64,000 nucleotides of DNA from Stappia indica (GCF_009789575.1 NZ_CP046908.1:930001-994000); one strand, 5' to 3'. Positions 24,887-35,330 are shown, counted from the stretch's first letter. Notes: a model not told the origin generated them from the letters alone. Numbers and translations: made by a program.

Positions 24887-25765
24887 GTGACCATGCCGGA
24901 CCTGGCGATCATCGTTCCTTCCGTGCTGAACGGGCTGACGACGGGCGCGCTCTACGCGCTGGTCGCGCTCGGGCTGACGCTCATCTACGGCGTGCTGCAC
25001 ATCATCAACTTCGCCCACGGGGCGCTGCTGATGGTCGGCCTCTATGCCGTCTACTTCCTGCACAGCAGCTTCGGCATCGATCCTTACGTGTCGCTGCTGA
25101 TCGTGCCGCCGGGCATGTTCGCGCTCGGCTATGCCCTGCAGCGCGGCATCATCGGCCGCGCCAGCCACGGCCGCGACGAGAACATCCTGCTCGTCACGCT
25201 CGGCCTGTCGATCGTCATCGAGAACCTGGCGCTGTTCGTCTTCCGCTCCGACACGCGCAGCGTCGACACGCCCTATTCCTTCGAGGTGGTCGAGATCCTC
25301 GGTGCCTTCCTGCCGCTGCCCAAGGTGGTCGCCTTCGCCGGGGCGCTCATTACCGCCGCGCTGCTGTGGCTGCTGATGTCGCGCACCGACCTTGGCCGCG
25401 CGATCCGCGCGCTCGCCAAGGAGCGCAAGGGCGCCAAGCTCGTCGGCATCGATGTCGACCATGTCTTCGCCATGAGCTTCGGCCTCGGCATTGCGTGCCT
25501 CGGCGTTGCCGCCTGCCTGCTGCTGCCGAGCTACTACGTGACCCCGCAGGTCGGCCACGGCTTCGTGCTGATCGCCTTCACCATCGTCGTGCTCGGCGGC
25601 ATGGGCTCCTTCGTCGGGGCGCTGGTCGGCGGGCTGATCATCGGCGTCGTCGAAGCGCTCGGCGGCCTGTTCCTCGGCGAGAGCCTCGGCCAGATCGGCA
25701 TCTTCCTGATCTTCATCCTGGTCCTCGTCTTCCGGCCGACCGGCCTGCTCGGACACAAGGTCTGA
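24887..25765 (+). CDS. livH: ABC transporter permease, LivH type
   Basis: A 292-residue membrane protein with about eight helices. It opens LAIIVPSVLNGLTTGALYALVALGLTLIYGV, the standard LivH start, and has FAHGALLMVGLY and the EAA-like loop RAIRALAKERKGAKLVGIDVDHV. Either GTG 24887 or ATG 24893 may be the start. It pairs with the LivM-type permease to form the channel. The next gene starts three bases after its stop. Confidence 0.94.
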   Translation: MTMPDLAIIVPSVLNGLTTGALYALVALGLTLIYGVLHIINFAHGALLMVGLYAVYFLHSSFGIDPYVSLLIVPPGMFALGYALQRGIIGRASHGRDENILLVTLGLSIVIENLALFVFRSDTRSVDTPYSFEVVEILGAFLPLPKVVAFAGALITAALLWLLMSRTDLGRAIRALAKERKGAKLVGIDVDHVFAMSFGLGIACLGVAACLLLPSYYVTPQVGHGFVLIAFTIVVLGGMGSFVGALVGGLIIGVVEALGGLFLGESLGQIGIFLIFILVLVFRPTGLLGHKV

Positions 25766-25768
25766 CCC

Positions 25769-26737
25769 ATGCGCCAGCTCGCCCTTCTCGGTCTCGTCTT
25801 CGCCGCCCTGTTCTTCGTGCCCTTCGTGGTCACCTCGGAGGCCTGGCAGAACACCATCCTGATGACCCTCTACGCCGCCCTGCTCGGCCAGGCGTGGAAC
25901 ATCCTCGGCGGCTATGGCGGCCAGTTCTCCTTCGGCCATGCCGCCTTCTTCGGCACCGGCGCCTACACGGTCGCGGTGCTGCAGGTGCAGCTCGGGGTCA
26001 ATCCGTGGGTCGGCCTTCTCGCCGGGGGCCTGATGGCCGTGGCGGTCGCCGCCTTCATCGGCTTCACCACATTCCGCTACGGCCTGCGCGGATCCTATTT
26101 CGCGCTGGTGACGCTGGCCTTCGCCGAGGTCTTGCGGATCCTTGCCAACACCGTGCCCTTCACCGGCGCCGGCGTCGGCATCCTGATCCCGCTCGACCAG
26201 AGCGCGGCCAACCTGCAATTCGCCTCCAAGGCGAGCTATTACTGGCTGGTCTGGGCGATCGCGCTCGCCGCCTTCCTCACCGTGTGGTGGATCGGCCATT
26301 CCCGCTTCGGCGCGCGGCTGATGGCGGTGCGCGACAACGAGGACGCCGCGCGCGCCCTCGGCGTCGATCCCTTCGCGGTGAAGATGCGGGCGATCATGCT
26401 GTCGGGCCTGTTCTCCGGCCTCGCCGGCGTCTTCTACGCCCAGTATTTCCTCTATCTCGACCCGGCCATCGCCTACGGCCCCGCCATCTCGGTGGAGAGC
26501 CTCTTGGTGCCCATCGTCGGCGGCATGGGCACCCTGTTCGGCCCGCTGCTCGGCGCCGTTGCCCTGCACGGCGTCTCGGAAGCCTCGCGCGCGCTGATCG
26601 GCGACCTGCCGGGCATCAGCCTGGTGCTCTACGGCACGATCCTGATCCTGATGGTGCTGTTCGCCCCGCGCGGCCTTGCAGGCCTGGTGCGCCGCCTGTC
26701 GGCCCGCCGCAACTCGCGGGAGACGACGAATGTCTGA
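25769..26737 (+). CDS. livM: ABC transporter permease, LivM type
   Basis: A 322-residue permease with about nine helices. Diagnostic blocks: AWNILGGYGGQFSFGHAAFFG, LRGSYFALVTLAFAEVLRI and RLMAVRDNEDAARALGVDPF. It is the second channel subunit. Its 3' end overlaps the ATPase gene by eight bases. Confidence 0.95.
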   Translation: MRQLALLGLVFAALFFVPFVVTSEAWQNTILMTLYAALLGQAWNILGGYGGQFSFGHAAFFGTGAYTVAVLQVQLGVNPWVGLLAGGLMAVAVAAFIGFTTFRYGLRGSYFALVTLAFAEVLRILANTVPFTGAGVGILIPLDQSAANLQFASKASYYWLVWAIALAAFLTVWWIGHSRFGARLMAVRDNEDAARALGVDPFAVKMRAIMLSGLFSGLAGVFYAQYFLYLDPAIAYGPAISVESLLVPIVGGMGTLFGPLLGAVALHGVSEASRALIGDLPGISLVLYGTILILMVLFAPRGLAGLVRRLSARRNSRETTNV

Positions 26738-27522
26738 GACGGCAATGTCTGAGACGGCACAGTCGGACACCATGCTCCGCGTCGAGGGCGTGTCGAAGAG
26801 CTTCGGCGGATTGCAGGCCTCGAAGGACATCTCGATGTCCGTGCCGAAGGGCAAGATCACCTCGCTGATCGGCCCGAACGGCGCCGGCAAGACGACGCTC
26901 TTCGCGCTGATCACCGGCTTTCACAAGCCCGATGCCGGCACGGTCTCGTTCCTGGGCGAGGACATCACCGGCATGGCGCCGCAGGACATCGCCCGGCGCG
27001 GCATGATCCGCACGTTCCAGATCGTCCAGCCCTTCGCCGGACAGAGCGTGCGCGAGAACATCGCCGTCGGGGCGCACCTGCATATCCGCTCGCGCGATGC
27101 AGCACTCGCCAAGGCCGAAGAGGTCGCGCGCAAGGTCGGTCTCGGCGACCGGCTGGACATGGATGCGGCGGCGCTGACCGTTGCCGGGCGCAAGCGGCTG
27201 GAAGTCGCACGGGCGCTCGCAACCGACCCCAAGCTGATCCTCTTCGACGAGGTGCTGGCCGGGCTCAACCCGTCCGAGATCCGCGACGTGATCCCGGTGA
27301 TCCGCGCCATCCGCGACGAGGGCGTCACCATCCTCCTGATCGAACACGTCATGCAGGCGGTGATGAGCCTGTCGGAGCACACCTGGGTGCTGAACCAGGG
27401 CGAGTTGATCGCGCAAGGCCCGCCGGCCGAGGTGGTGGGCGACCCGCTCGTCATCGAGGCCTATCTCGGCAAGGGCATGGCCGAGCGGATCGCGCGCCAG
27501 CGCATGACGGCGGGAGGCGCCC

Positions 27523-27530
<8 letters not shown>
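26730..27530 (+). CDS. livG: ABC transporter ATPase, LivG type
   Basis: A 266-residue ATPase. Walker A is GPNGAGKTT (residues 48-56) and Walker B is LILFDE (169-174). The signature segment reads LTVAGRKRLEVARAL (149-163) instead of LSGGQ or the usual LivG form LSYGQQRRLE, so it lacks the conserved Ser-Gly-Gly; the adjoining RRLEVARAL part is intact. The first ten residues are a perfect repeat, MSETA-MSETA, encoded by two copies of a 15-bp unit, each beginning with ATG; GGGAGA precedes the first. It overlaps the LivM gene upstream and the LivF gene downstream by eight bases each. Confidence 0.93.
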
Positions 27531-28226
<696 letters not shown>

Positions 28227-28227
<1 letters not shown>

Positions 28228-29528
28228 TGACCGCCTCCCCCACCACCCTCGCCCAGAAGATCGTCGCGCGCGCGGCCGGCAGGGTCAGCGTCGCGCCCGG
28301 CGAGATCGTCACCGCCCGCGTCGATCTTGCCATGATCCATGACAGCGGCGGCCCGCGCCGGGTCGAGCCGATCCTGCAGGACCTCGGCGTCGGCCTGTTC
28401 GATGCGAACAAGGTCGTGCTGATCTCCGACCACTTCGTGCCCGGCGATACCGACGAGGGCGCCCGGATCCTGGAGCTGACCCGGCAATGGGCGGCACAGC
28501 GCAAGGTCGCCTTCCACGACGGCGAAGGCATCTGCCATGTGGTGCTGCCCGAGCGCGGGCACCTGGCGCCCGGCATGCTGGTCGTCGGCGGCGACAGCCA
28601 CTCGCCCACCGGCGGGGCCTTCGGCGCCTACATGTTCGGCGTCGGCGCGACCGAGATGGCCGGCGTGCTCGCCACCGGCGAGATCTGGCTGAAGGTGCCC
28701 GAGACCATCCTGATCGAATGGCGCGGGAGGCTTTCCGACGGGGTCACCGCCAAGGACATCATGCTCGCCCTGTGCGGCCGGCTCGGCATGGACGGCGGCA
28801 AGTATCAGACGGTCGAATATGCCGGCGAGGCCATCGCCGCGCTCTCCATGCAGGAGCGCATGACGCTGTCCAACATGGCGGCGGAGCTGGGCGGACAGGC
28901 CGGGCTGATCGCCCCGGACGAGGTGACGGCCGCCTTCCTGCGAGAGGCCGGCAGCGACCCGGCCGGCTGGGGAGACTGGCAGGGCCTTCGCACCGATCCC
29001 GGCGCACCGCTGATGGAGCATCACGTCTTTGCGGCCGGAGATCTCGCCCCGCAGGTCGCAGCCCCCCACTCGCCCGCCAATAGCGGCCCGGTGGACGACG
29101 CCCCGACAACGCCGGTGGATGTGGCGTATCTCGGCGCCTGCACCGGCGCCAAGTATCAGGACCTTGCCAATGCCGCGCGCATCCTGAAGGGCCGGCGCGT
29201 CGCCTCCGGTGTCGAGCTGCTGGTCGCCCCGGCCTCGCGCCGCGACCAGGACCGCGCCGCCCGCGACGGCATCATGGCCGTGCTGGAAGAGGCCGGCGCG
29301 AAGCTGCTGCCCAACGCCTGCGGCATCTGCGCGGGTTATGGCAGCGCCCGGCTCGGCGAGGACGTCACCTGCATCTCCTCGACGGCCCGCAACTTCAAGG
29401 GCCGCATGGGCGCGGCAAGCTCCAAGGTGTGGCTCGGCTCGCCGCTGACCGTGGCGGCCTCCGCCGTCGCGGGCCGGATCACCGATCCGCGCCTGATGCT
29501 GACCGAGGGCGCGGGAGGCACGGCATGA
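28227..29528 (+). CDS. Aconitase-family hydro-lyase, large subunit (LeuC/DmdA-like)
   Basis: A 433-residue protein of the 3-isopropylmalate dehydratase large-subunit family, and nearer in length to the archaeal/DmdA type (about 420). The [4Fe-4S] ligands are Cys305 (GACTGAKYQD), Cys365 and Cys368 (NACGICAGYG). Other family blocks are HDSGG, DHFVPGD and GGDSHSPTGGAFGAYMFGVGATEMAGVLATGEIW. Enzymes of this class hydrate or dehydrate substituted maleates: isopropylmalate, citraconate, 2,3-dimethylmaleate. Because the next genes are the small subunit and a methylisocitrate-lyase-like enzyme, a DmdAB-type role (substituted maleate to substituted malate) is the best guess; leucine synthesis is unlikely in this context. 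Confidence 0.88.
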
Positions 29529-30031
29529 GCGGGCGCGTCTTCCTGTTCGGCGACGACATCGACACCGACCAGCTGGCACCGGGCCAGTACATGAAGGGCG
29601 GGATCGCGGCCCTTGCCGCCCATTGCCTGGAGGGCGTGCGGCCGGACTTCGCGACAAGCGTCGCCTCCGGCGACGTGGTGGTGGCGGGCAGGAACTTCGG
29701 CATGGGCTCCTCGCGCGAGCAGGCGGCCGAGGCGCTGAAGCATCTCGGCGTTGCCGGCGTCGTTGCCCTGTCCTTCGCCGGCATCTTCTACCGCAACGCG
29801 ATCAATCTCGGCCTGCCGGTGCTCACCGCGCCAAGCCTTGACGATCTTACTGATGGCGAGCGCGTCACTCTCGATCTCGACAACGGCCGGCTGGTGCGCG
29901 CGGGCGAAAAACCTGTCCTCCCCCTCGATCCGCTGCCCGACAATCTCAAGGCCCTGCTCGCCGACGGCGGGCTGGTGCCGCATCTGAAGAAGCGCTTTGC
30001 GCAAGAGCGCCAGAAGGAGCAAGGCCGATGA
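29525..30031 (+). CDS. Aconitase-family hydro-lyase, small subunit (LeuD/DmdB-like)
   Basis: A 168-residue swivel-domain subunit. It opens GRVFLFGDDIDTDQLAPGQYM, the usual DxxxTD start, and has the substrate-binding loop AGRNFGMGSSREQAAEALKHLGV. The length is that of the short archaeal-type LeuD/DmdB group. It completes the active site of the large subunit. The gene overlaps the large-subunit stop by ATGA and the lyase start by ATGA, so all three are translationally coupled. Confidence 0.9.
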   Translation: MSGRVFLFGDDIDTDQLAPGQYMKGGIAALAAHCLEGVRPDFATSVASGDVVVAGRNFGMGSSREQAAEALKHLGVAGVVALSFAGIFYRNAINLGLPVLTAPSLDDLTDGERVTLDLDNGRLVRAGEKPVLPLDPLPDNLKALLADGGLVPHLKKRFAQERQKEQGR

Positions 30032-30927
30032 GCCTGGAAACGCCCGCAACCCCGCCGCTGCCGGACCTGAAGCAGCGGCTCGCCGGACCGCGCATCCTGC
30101 TTGCGCCCGGCGTCTACGACGCGCTGACGGCCCTGATCGCCGAGCAGAGCGGCGCGGAGACCGTGTATCTGTCGGGTGCCTCCATCGCCTATACCCGCTT
30201 CGGGCGGCCGGATATCGGCCTCGTCTCGATGAGCGAGGTCGCCGACACCATCGCCGTGATCCGCGACCGGGTGGCGCTTCCCATCGTCGTCGATGCGGAT
30301 ACCGGCTTCGGCAATGCGCTCAACGTCCAGCGCACGGTCCGCGTCTTCGAGCGCATGGGCGCCAATGCCCTGCAGCTGGAGGACCAGACCAGCCCCAAGC
30401 GCTGCGGCCACCTCAACGGCAAGTCGCTGATCCCGGCCGGCGAGATGGCCGGCAAGATCCGCGCCGCCTGCGACGCAAGGGCGAGCGATGCGACGCTGAT
30501 CATCGCCCGCACCGACGCCATCGCGGTGGAAGGCTTCGAGGCCGCGCTCGACCGCGCCGAGGCCTATCTGGAGGCCGGCGCCGACATGCTCTTCGTCGAG
30601 GCGCCGCGCTCGCTGGAGGAGATCCGCGCCATCCACGCCCGCTTCGGCGGACGGGTGCCGCTGATGGCCAACATGGTGGAGGGCGGCAAGACCCCCATCG
30701 TCAACGCCGCCGGGCTGGAGGAGCTGGGCTTCAGCTTCTGCATCTTCCCCGGCGGGATCGTCCGCGCTCTGGCCGCCACCGCGCGCGACTATTACGGGAA
30801 CCTGGTCGCGAACGGCTCCAACGAGGCGTTCCGCAACCGCATGTTCGACTTCGCCGGCCTCAACGGCGTCATCGGCACGCCCGAGATGCTGAAGACCGGC
30901 GAGCGCTACGACACGGGAGCCGCCTGA
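30028..30927 (+). CDS. Isocitrate lyase/PEP mutase superfamily C-C lyase (2,3-dimethylmalate lyase-like)
   Basis: A 299-residue TIM-barrel enzyme. It carries the lyase signature Lys124-Arg-Cys126-Gly-His128 in SPKRCGHLNGK, where Cys is the catalytic acid in isocitrate, methylisocitrate and dimethylmalate lyases. Metal and substrate blocks are GASIAYTRFGRPDIGL, DADTGFGNALNVQRTV and ARTDAIAVEGFEAALDRAEAYLEAGAD. The expected reaction is retro-Claisen cleavage of a 2-hydroxy-dicarboxylate (substituted malate) to a 2-oxoacid plus a short carboxylic acid. Position directly after the hydro-lyase genes supports the substituted-malate assignment. The 2-methylisocitrate lyase alternative is weaker, since no methylcitrate synthase is near. 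Confidence 0.9.
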   Translation: MSLETPATPPLPDLKQRLAGPRILLAPGVYDALTALIAEQSGAETVYLSGASIAYTRFGRPDIGLVSMSEVADTIAVIRDRVALPIVVDADTGFGNALNVQRTVRVFERMGANALQLEDQTSPKRCGHLNGKSLIPAGEMAGKIRAACDARASDATLIIARTDAIAVEGFEAALDRAEAYLEAGADMLFVEAPRSLEEIRAIHARFGGRVPLMANMVEGGKTPIVNAAGLEELGFSFCIFPGGIVRALAATARDYYGNLVANGSNEAFRNRMFDFAGLNGVIGTPEMLKTGERYDTGAA

Positions 30928-32663
30928 TGGCGATCGATACCGTCACGCTGGCGATCCTCAAGGGTCGCCTGGAACAGATCGCCGACGAGATGGACGCGAC
31001 GCTGTTCCGCTCCGCCTTCAACCCGATCATCGCCGAGGCGCACGACGCCTCGCACGGCATCTACGACGCCGCCACCGGCGAAACGCTGGTGCAGGGCAAG
31101 TCCGGCCTGCCGATCTTCGTCGGCGTCATGGCCTTCGCCGTGAAGGCGGTGATCGACAAGGCGGCGAAGTCCGGCGGCGTCAACGAAGGCGACGTGTGGA
31201 TCTTCAACGACCCTTACGACGGCGGCACGCACCTGTCCGACTTCCGGCTGGTCAAGCCGGTGTTCCGGGACGGGAAGCTGTTCTGCTTCCTCGCCTCGGT
31301 CGGCCACTGGCACGATGTCGGCGGCAACGTGCCGGGCAACTACAACCCGGCCGCGACCGAATGCTTCCAGGAAGGCATGCTGATCCCGCCGGTGAAGCTC
31401 TACGACCGCGGCGAGTTCCGCCAGGACGTGGTCGACATCCTGTCGGCCAACTCGCGCCTGCCGCTGTCGCTCTACGGCGACCTCAACGGCCAGATCAACG
31501 CGCTGGAACTGGGCGAAAAGCGCATGCACGCACTGCTCGACGACTACGGCGATGCCACCGTCGCCGGCTGCCTCATCGAGCTGAAGGCGCGCGCGGCACG
31601 GATGATGCGCGCCCAGATCGCCGAGCTGCCGCAGGGCACCGTCTCGGCCGAGGACTGGCTGGACAATGACGGCATCGTCGACACGCCGCTGAAGATCGCC
31701 CTCGACCTGACCATCGACGGCGACCGCATGGTGATGGACTTCTCGCGCTCCTCGCCCGCCTGCGCCGGTCCGGTCAACATCTCGCGCGCGACCGCCATCG
31801 CCGCCTGCTACGTCGCCCTGAAGCACATCTTCGGCGAGGTGCCGGCCAATGCCGGCGTGCTGGAGCCGGTGGAGTTCCGCATCGACGAGGGCTCGCTGCT
31901 GGCGGTGCGCGCGCCCAAGCCCGTCGGCGGCTACACCGAGACCATCCTGCGGCTGATCGACGTGGTGTTCCAGGCGGTGGCGAAGATCGCGCCGGAGCCG
32001 GCCATGGCCTGCGCCTATGGCACGATCAACGCCCTGTCGCTGGCCGGCCACCGCAAGGACGGCCGCCGCTGGGTGATGTTCTCCTTCTTCGGCGGCGGCC
32101 ACGGCGCCCATGCCGGCGGCGACGGCCTCAACCACGGCAACGCGCCGATCTCCACCGCGACGATCCCGCCGCTGGAGATCCTGGAAGCGGCCTATCCGGT
32201 GCGCTTCACCCAGTGGGCGCTGCGGCCGGATTCGGCCGGTCCCGGCGAGATGCGCGGCGGCCTCGGCGCGATCTACGAGATCGAGCTCTTGGAGGAAAAC
32301 GCCGACGTCTTCCTGTTCGGCGAGCGCGGGCGGCACGCCCCTCCCGGCGTCGTCGGCGGCGGCGCTGCCGCCCTCAACCGCTTCTCCTTCGAGCAGGCCG
32401 ACGGCTGGCACGAACCGCCGATGGCCTCCAAGATGGTCGGCATCCGCATCGCCCGCGGCCAGCGGCTGCGGCTGGAAACGCCCGGCGGCGGCGGCTACGG
32501 CGCACCGAGCGCCCGCGATCCGCAGGCCGTCGCCCGCGATGTGGCGCAAGGCTACGTGACCCGCGACAGCGCGCAGGCGGATTACCGCGTCGCGCTGAAC
32601 GAGGACGGCAGCATCGATGCCGCCCGCACCCAGTCCCTTCGTTCCCGGGAGGCCGCCGAATGA
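30927..32663 (+). CDS. hyuB: Hydantoinase B/oxoprolinase family protein
   Basis: A 578-residue HyuB-type subunit (PF02538). It opens with the family form DTVTLAILKGRLEQIADEMD and contains FNDPYDGGTHLSDFRLVKPVF, GHWHDVGG, and GGYTETILRLIDVVFQAVA; the C-terminus shows RLRLETPGGGGYG. HyuB acts with HyuA as an ATP-dependent hydrolase of cyclic amides: 5-oxoproline, N-methylhydantoin, hydantoins, or in some homologues acetone-type carboxylation. Start and previous stop overlap by one base (TGATG), and its stop overlaps the hyuA start by ATGA. The order B-A is reversed from the more frequent A-B. Confidence 0.93.
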   Translation: MAIDTVTLAILKGRLEQIADEMDATLFRSAFNPIIAEAHDASHGIYDAATGETLVQGKSGLPIFVGVMAFAVKAVIDKAAKSGGVNEGDVWIFNDPYDGGTHLSDFRLVKPVFRDGKLFCFLASVGHWHDVGGNVPGNYNPAATECFQEGMLIPPVKLYDRGEFRQDVVDILSANSRLPLSLYGDLNGQINALELGEKRMHALLDDYGDATVAGCLIELKARAARMMRAQIAELPQGTVSAEDWLDNDGIVDTPLKIALDLTIDGDRMVMDFSRSSPACAGPVNISRATAIAACYVALKHIFGEVPANAGVLEPVEFRIDEGSLLAVRAPKPVGGYTETILRLIDVVFQAVAKIAPEPAMACAYGTINALSLAGHRKDGRRWVMFSFFGGGHGAHAGGDGLNHGNAPISTATIPPLEILEAAYPVRFTQWALRPDSAGPGEMRGGLGAIYEIELLEENADVFLFGERGRHAPPGVVGGGAAALNRFSFEQADGWHEPPMASKMVGIRIARGQRLRLETPGGGGYGAPSARDPQAVARDVAQGYVTRDSAQADYRVALNEDGSIDAARTQSLRSREAAE

Positions 32664-34711
32664 GCGGATCTGCATTTGTCATCGGCGTCGATGTCGGCGG
32701 CACCTTTACCGACGTCTTCATCCTCGACGAGGCGAACGGGCGCATCACCACCGCGAAGGTCCCCTCCACCCGCGGCGACCAGTCGAAGGGCTTCATCGAG
32801 GGCATCGCCTCGCGCGTTGCCGACTTCGGCGAGATCCGCACCGTCGTGCACGGCACCACGGTCGGCACCAACGCGCTCTTGGAGCGCAAGGGCGCGCGCA
32901 CCGGCATCATCACCACGGAAGGCTTCCGCGACGTGCTGGAAATGCGCCGCCGCGACCGGCCGACGACCTGGGGCCTGAAGGGCGCCTTCACCCCCGTCGT
33001 CGCGCGCACCGACCGGGTCGAGGTCGCTGAGCGCGTGCTCGCCGACGGCTCGGTGCTGCGCGCCGTCGACGAACGGGAAGTCGCGGCGCAGGCGAAGGCG
33101 CTGGCGGAAGCGGGCTGCGATGCGGTCTGCGTCTTCTTCATCAACGGCTATGCCAACAACGACAACGAGCGCCGCGCCGTCGAGGCGGTGCGCTCGGTCT
33201 GGCCGAACCCCTATGTCACCGCCACGACCGAGATCCTGCCCGAGATCCGCGAGTTCGAACGCCTGTCGACGGCGACCCTCAACGCCTATCTGCAGCCCGT
33301 CGTCTCGTCCTATCTCGACCGGCTGGAAACCGGGCTGAAGGCCGAGGGCTTTGCCGGGGATATCCTGATCGTCCAGTCGAACGGCGGCGTCATGTCCATC
33401 GACACCGCCAAGCGCTACCCGGTGCGCACGGCCCTGTCCGGCCCGGCCGCCGGCGTGATCGCGGCAACGCGCATCGCCAGCGCCGCCGGCTTCGACAACA
33501 TCATCACCTGCGACATGGGCGGCACCTCCTTCGACGTGTCGCTGGTGGCCGGCGGCGAGGCGGCGCTGGCCGCCCAGACCGCCATCGACTTCGGTATGGT
33601 GGTGCGCACGCCGATGATCGAGATCACCACCATCGGCGCGGGCGGCGGTTCCATCGCCGCCGTCGACAAGGGCGGGCTGCTGCAGGTCGGCCCGGAATCG
33701 GCCGGCTCCGACCCCGGTCCCGTGGCTTACGGCCTCGGCAACACCCGGCCCACCGTCACCGATGCCAATGTCGTGCTCGGGCGCATCAACCCGGACCGGC
33801 CCATCGGCGGCAAGCTCGACCGGCTCGACATCGATGCGGCCCGCGCGGCCATCGACAGCCATATCGCGGCACCGCTCGGCCTTTCCGTCGAGGCGGCCGC
33901 CGAGGCGGTCCTCAAGCTCGCCAACGCCAAGATGGCCGGCGCCATCCGCCTCGTCTCCATCGAGAAGGGCCACGACCCGGCGAAATTCGCCGCCATGCCG
34001 TTCGGCGGCGGCGGCGCGCTGCATACCGGCGCCCTGATCAAGGAAGTCGGCCTTGCCTCGGCATTGGTGCCGCGCTTTCCCGGTGTCACCTCGGCGCTCG
34101 GCTGCGTCGTCGCCGACATGCGGCACGACCGGGTGCAGACGGTGAACCGGCTGCTCTCCGAGCTCGACGCCGCAGAGCTCGGCCGCGCCATCCTGCGCGA
34201 TGCCGAGGAGACCCGCGCCGTGCTCGGCAACGCCGGCGTCGGCTTCTCCGCCATCGACCGGCTGGTCGAGCTCGACATGCTCTATCTCGGCCAGACCCAC
34301 ACGGTCGGCGTGCCGCTGGAGATCGGCGAGGGCGACCTGACCGCCGACGCCATCCGCGAGGCCTTCGAGGCCGCCTATCGCAGCGCCTTCGGCCGGCTGC
34401 TCGACGGCATCCCGATGCGGGTGATGAACTACCGCATCGCGGTGATCGGCCGCCGGCCGCAGCTCGACATGGCCCTGTTCGCCCCGCAGGGCGGCAAGCC
34501 GGCCGCCGAATGCCGCACCGGCACGCGGCAGGTCTATGCGGACGGCGCCTGGCACGAGGCCGGCATCTACGAGCGCCTGTCGCTCGCCGTCGGTGCAAGG
34601 GTTAGCGGCCCTGCCCTGCTGGAGCAGGCGGACACGACGATCTTCGTCGATCCGGGCCTCGTCGCCGAGGTCGACGGCTTCGGCAATCTCGTGATCTCGC
34701 GGGCGGGCTGA
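32660..34711 (+). CDS. hyuA: Hydantoinase A/oxoprolinase family protein
   Basis: A 683-residue HyuA-type subunit (PF05378/PF01968). The actin-like ATP-binding start is VIGVDVGGTFTDVFILDE, followed by VVHGTTVGTNALLERKGARTGIITT, GPAAGVIAATRIA, CDMGGTSFDVSLV and GAGGGSIAAVD. The C-terminus ends in the usual beta-rich portion (ALLEQADTTIFVDPG). It binds ATP and activates the cyclic amide for opening. The gene overlaps hyuB by ATGA, and the next gene starts three bases after its stop. Confidence 0.94.
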   Translation: MSGSAFVIGVDVGGTFTDVFILDEANGRITTAKVPSTRGDQSKGFIEGIASRVADFGEIRTVVHGTTVGTNALLERKGARTGIITTEGFRDVLEMRRRDRPTTWGLKGAFTPVVARTDRVEVAERVLADGSVLRAVDEREVAAQAKALAEAGCDAVCVFFINGYANNDNERRAVEAVRSVWPNPYVTATTEILPEIREFERLSTATLNAYLQPVVSSYLDRLETGLKAEGFAGDILIVQSNGGVMSIDTAKRYPVRTALSGPAAGVIAATRIASAAGFDNIITCDMGGTSFDVSLVAGGEAALAAQTAIDFGMVVRTPMIEITTIGAGGGSIAAVDKGGLLQVGPESAGSDPGPVAYGLGNTRPTVTDANVVLGRINPDRPIGGKLDRLDIDAARAAIDSHIAAPLGLSVEAAAEAVLKLANAKMAGAIRLVSIEKGHDPAKFAAMPFGGGGALHTGALIKEVGLASALVPRFPGVTSALGCVVADMRHDRVQTVNRLLSELDAAELGRAILRDAEETRAVLGNAGVGFSAIDRLVELDMLYLGQTHTVGVPLEIGEGDLTADAIREAFEAAYRSAFGRLLDGIPMRVMNYRIAVIGRRPQLDMALFAPQGGKPAAECRTGTRQVYADGAWHEAGIYERLSLAVGARVSGPALLEQADTTIFVDPGLVAEVDGFGNLVISRAG

Positions 34712-34714
34712 GCC

Positions 34715-35329
34715 ATGCACGACGCGCCTCTCGACATCGCCCGCACGGGCCTGCTCATCGTCGATCTGCAGAACGACTTCCTGCACGCGGACGGCGCCTA
34801 TGCGCGCGGCGGCCAGACCAGCGCAGACATCGCCGCGCTCCCCGAGCGCGTCCTGCCGCTGGCCGACAGCCTGCGGCGCAAGGGCGGCTGGGTGATCTCG
34901 ACCCAGTTCACCCTGGTGCCGGGCAAGGGCGGCGAGCCCTTCATCTCGCCGCATCTGAAGGCGCTGCGCCCCTTCCTGCGCAAGGGGGATTTCTGCCCCG
35001 GCGCCTGGGGACATCAGCTCGTCGACGAGCTGCAGCCGGCCGATCTCACCGTGGAAAAGGTCGCCTATTCGGCCTTCTACATGACCCGGATGGAGTGGGT
35101 GCTGCGCAAGGCCGGCATCGACACGCTGATGGTCTGCGGCATCGTCACCAATGGCGGCGTCGCCTCGACCGTGCGCGATGCCCATGTGCGCGACTTCCGC
35201 ACGATGGTGCTGAGCGACGGCTGCGCCGCCTTCTCGCCCGAGACGCACCAGCGCGCCATCGGCGATCTCGGCACGGTCGCGCGGGCGCTGACCTGCGCCG
35301 AGGCGCTGGCGCTGGTCGAGGCCGCCTGA
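34715..35329 (+). CDS. Isochorismatase-fold hydrolase with Gly in place of the catalytic Cys
   Basis: A 204-residue isochorismatase-superfamily protein (PF00857). Asp17 (LLIVDLQNDF) and Lys115 (TVEKVAYSAF) of the usual triad are present. The third position, normally Cys in a TN-x-C-V-xx-T block, reads Thr145-Asn-Gly-Gly148-Val-Ala-Ser-Thr, so Gly148 replaces the nucleophile. True isochorismatases such as PhzD also lack this Cys, while amidases (nicotinamidase, maleamate amidase, N-carbamoylsarcosine amidase) need it. The pathway context calls for an amidase, so either chemistry is different, another residue substitutes (Cys139 lies in VCGIV), or the protein is not an amidase. It sits between hyuA and the flavoprotein gene. 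Confidence 0.85.
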   Translation: MHDAPLDIARTGLLIVDLQNDFLHADGAYARGGQTSADIAALPERVLPLADSLRRKGGWVISTQFTLVPGKGGEPFISPHLKALRPFLRKGDFCPGAWGHQLVDELQPADLTVEKVAYSAFYMTRMEWVLRKAGIDTLMVCGIVTNGGVASTVRDAHVRDFRTMVLSDGCAAFSPETHQRAIGDLGTVARALTCAEALALVEAA

Positions 35330-35330
35330 G

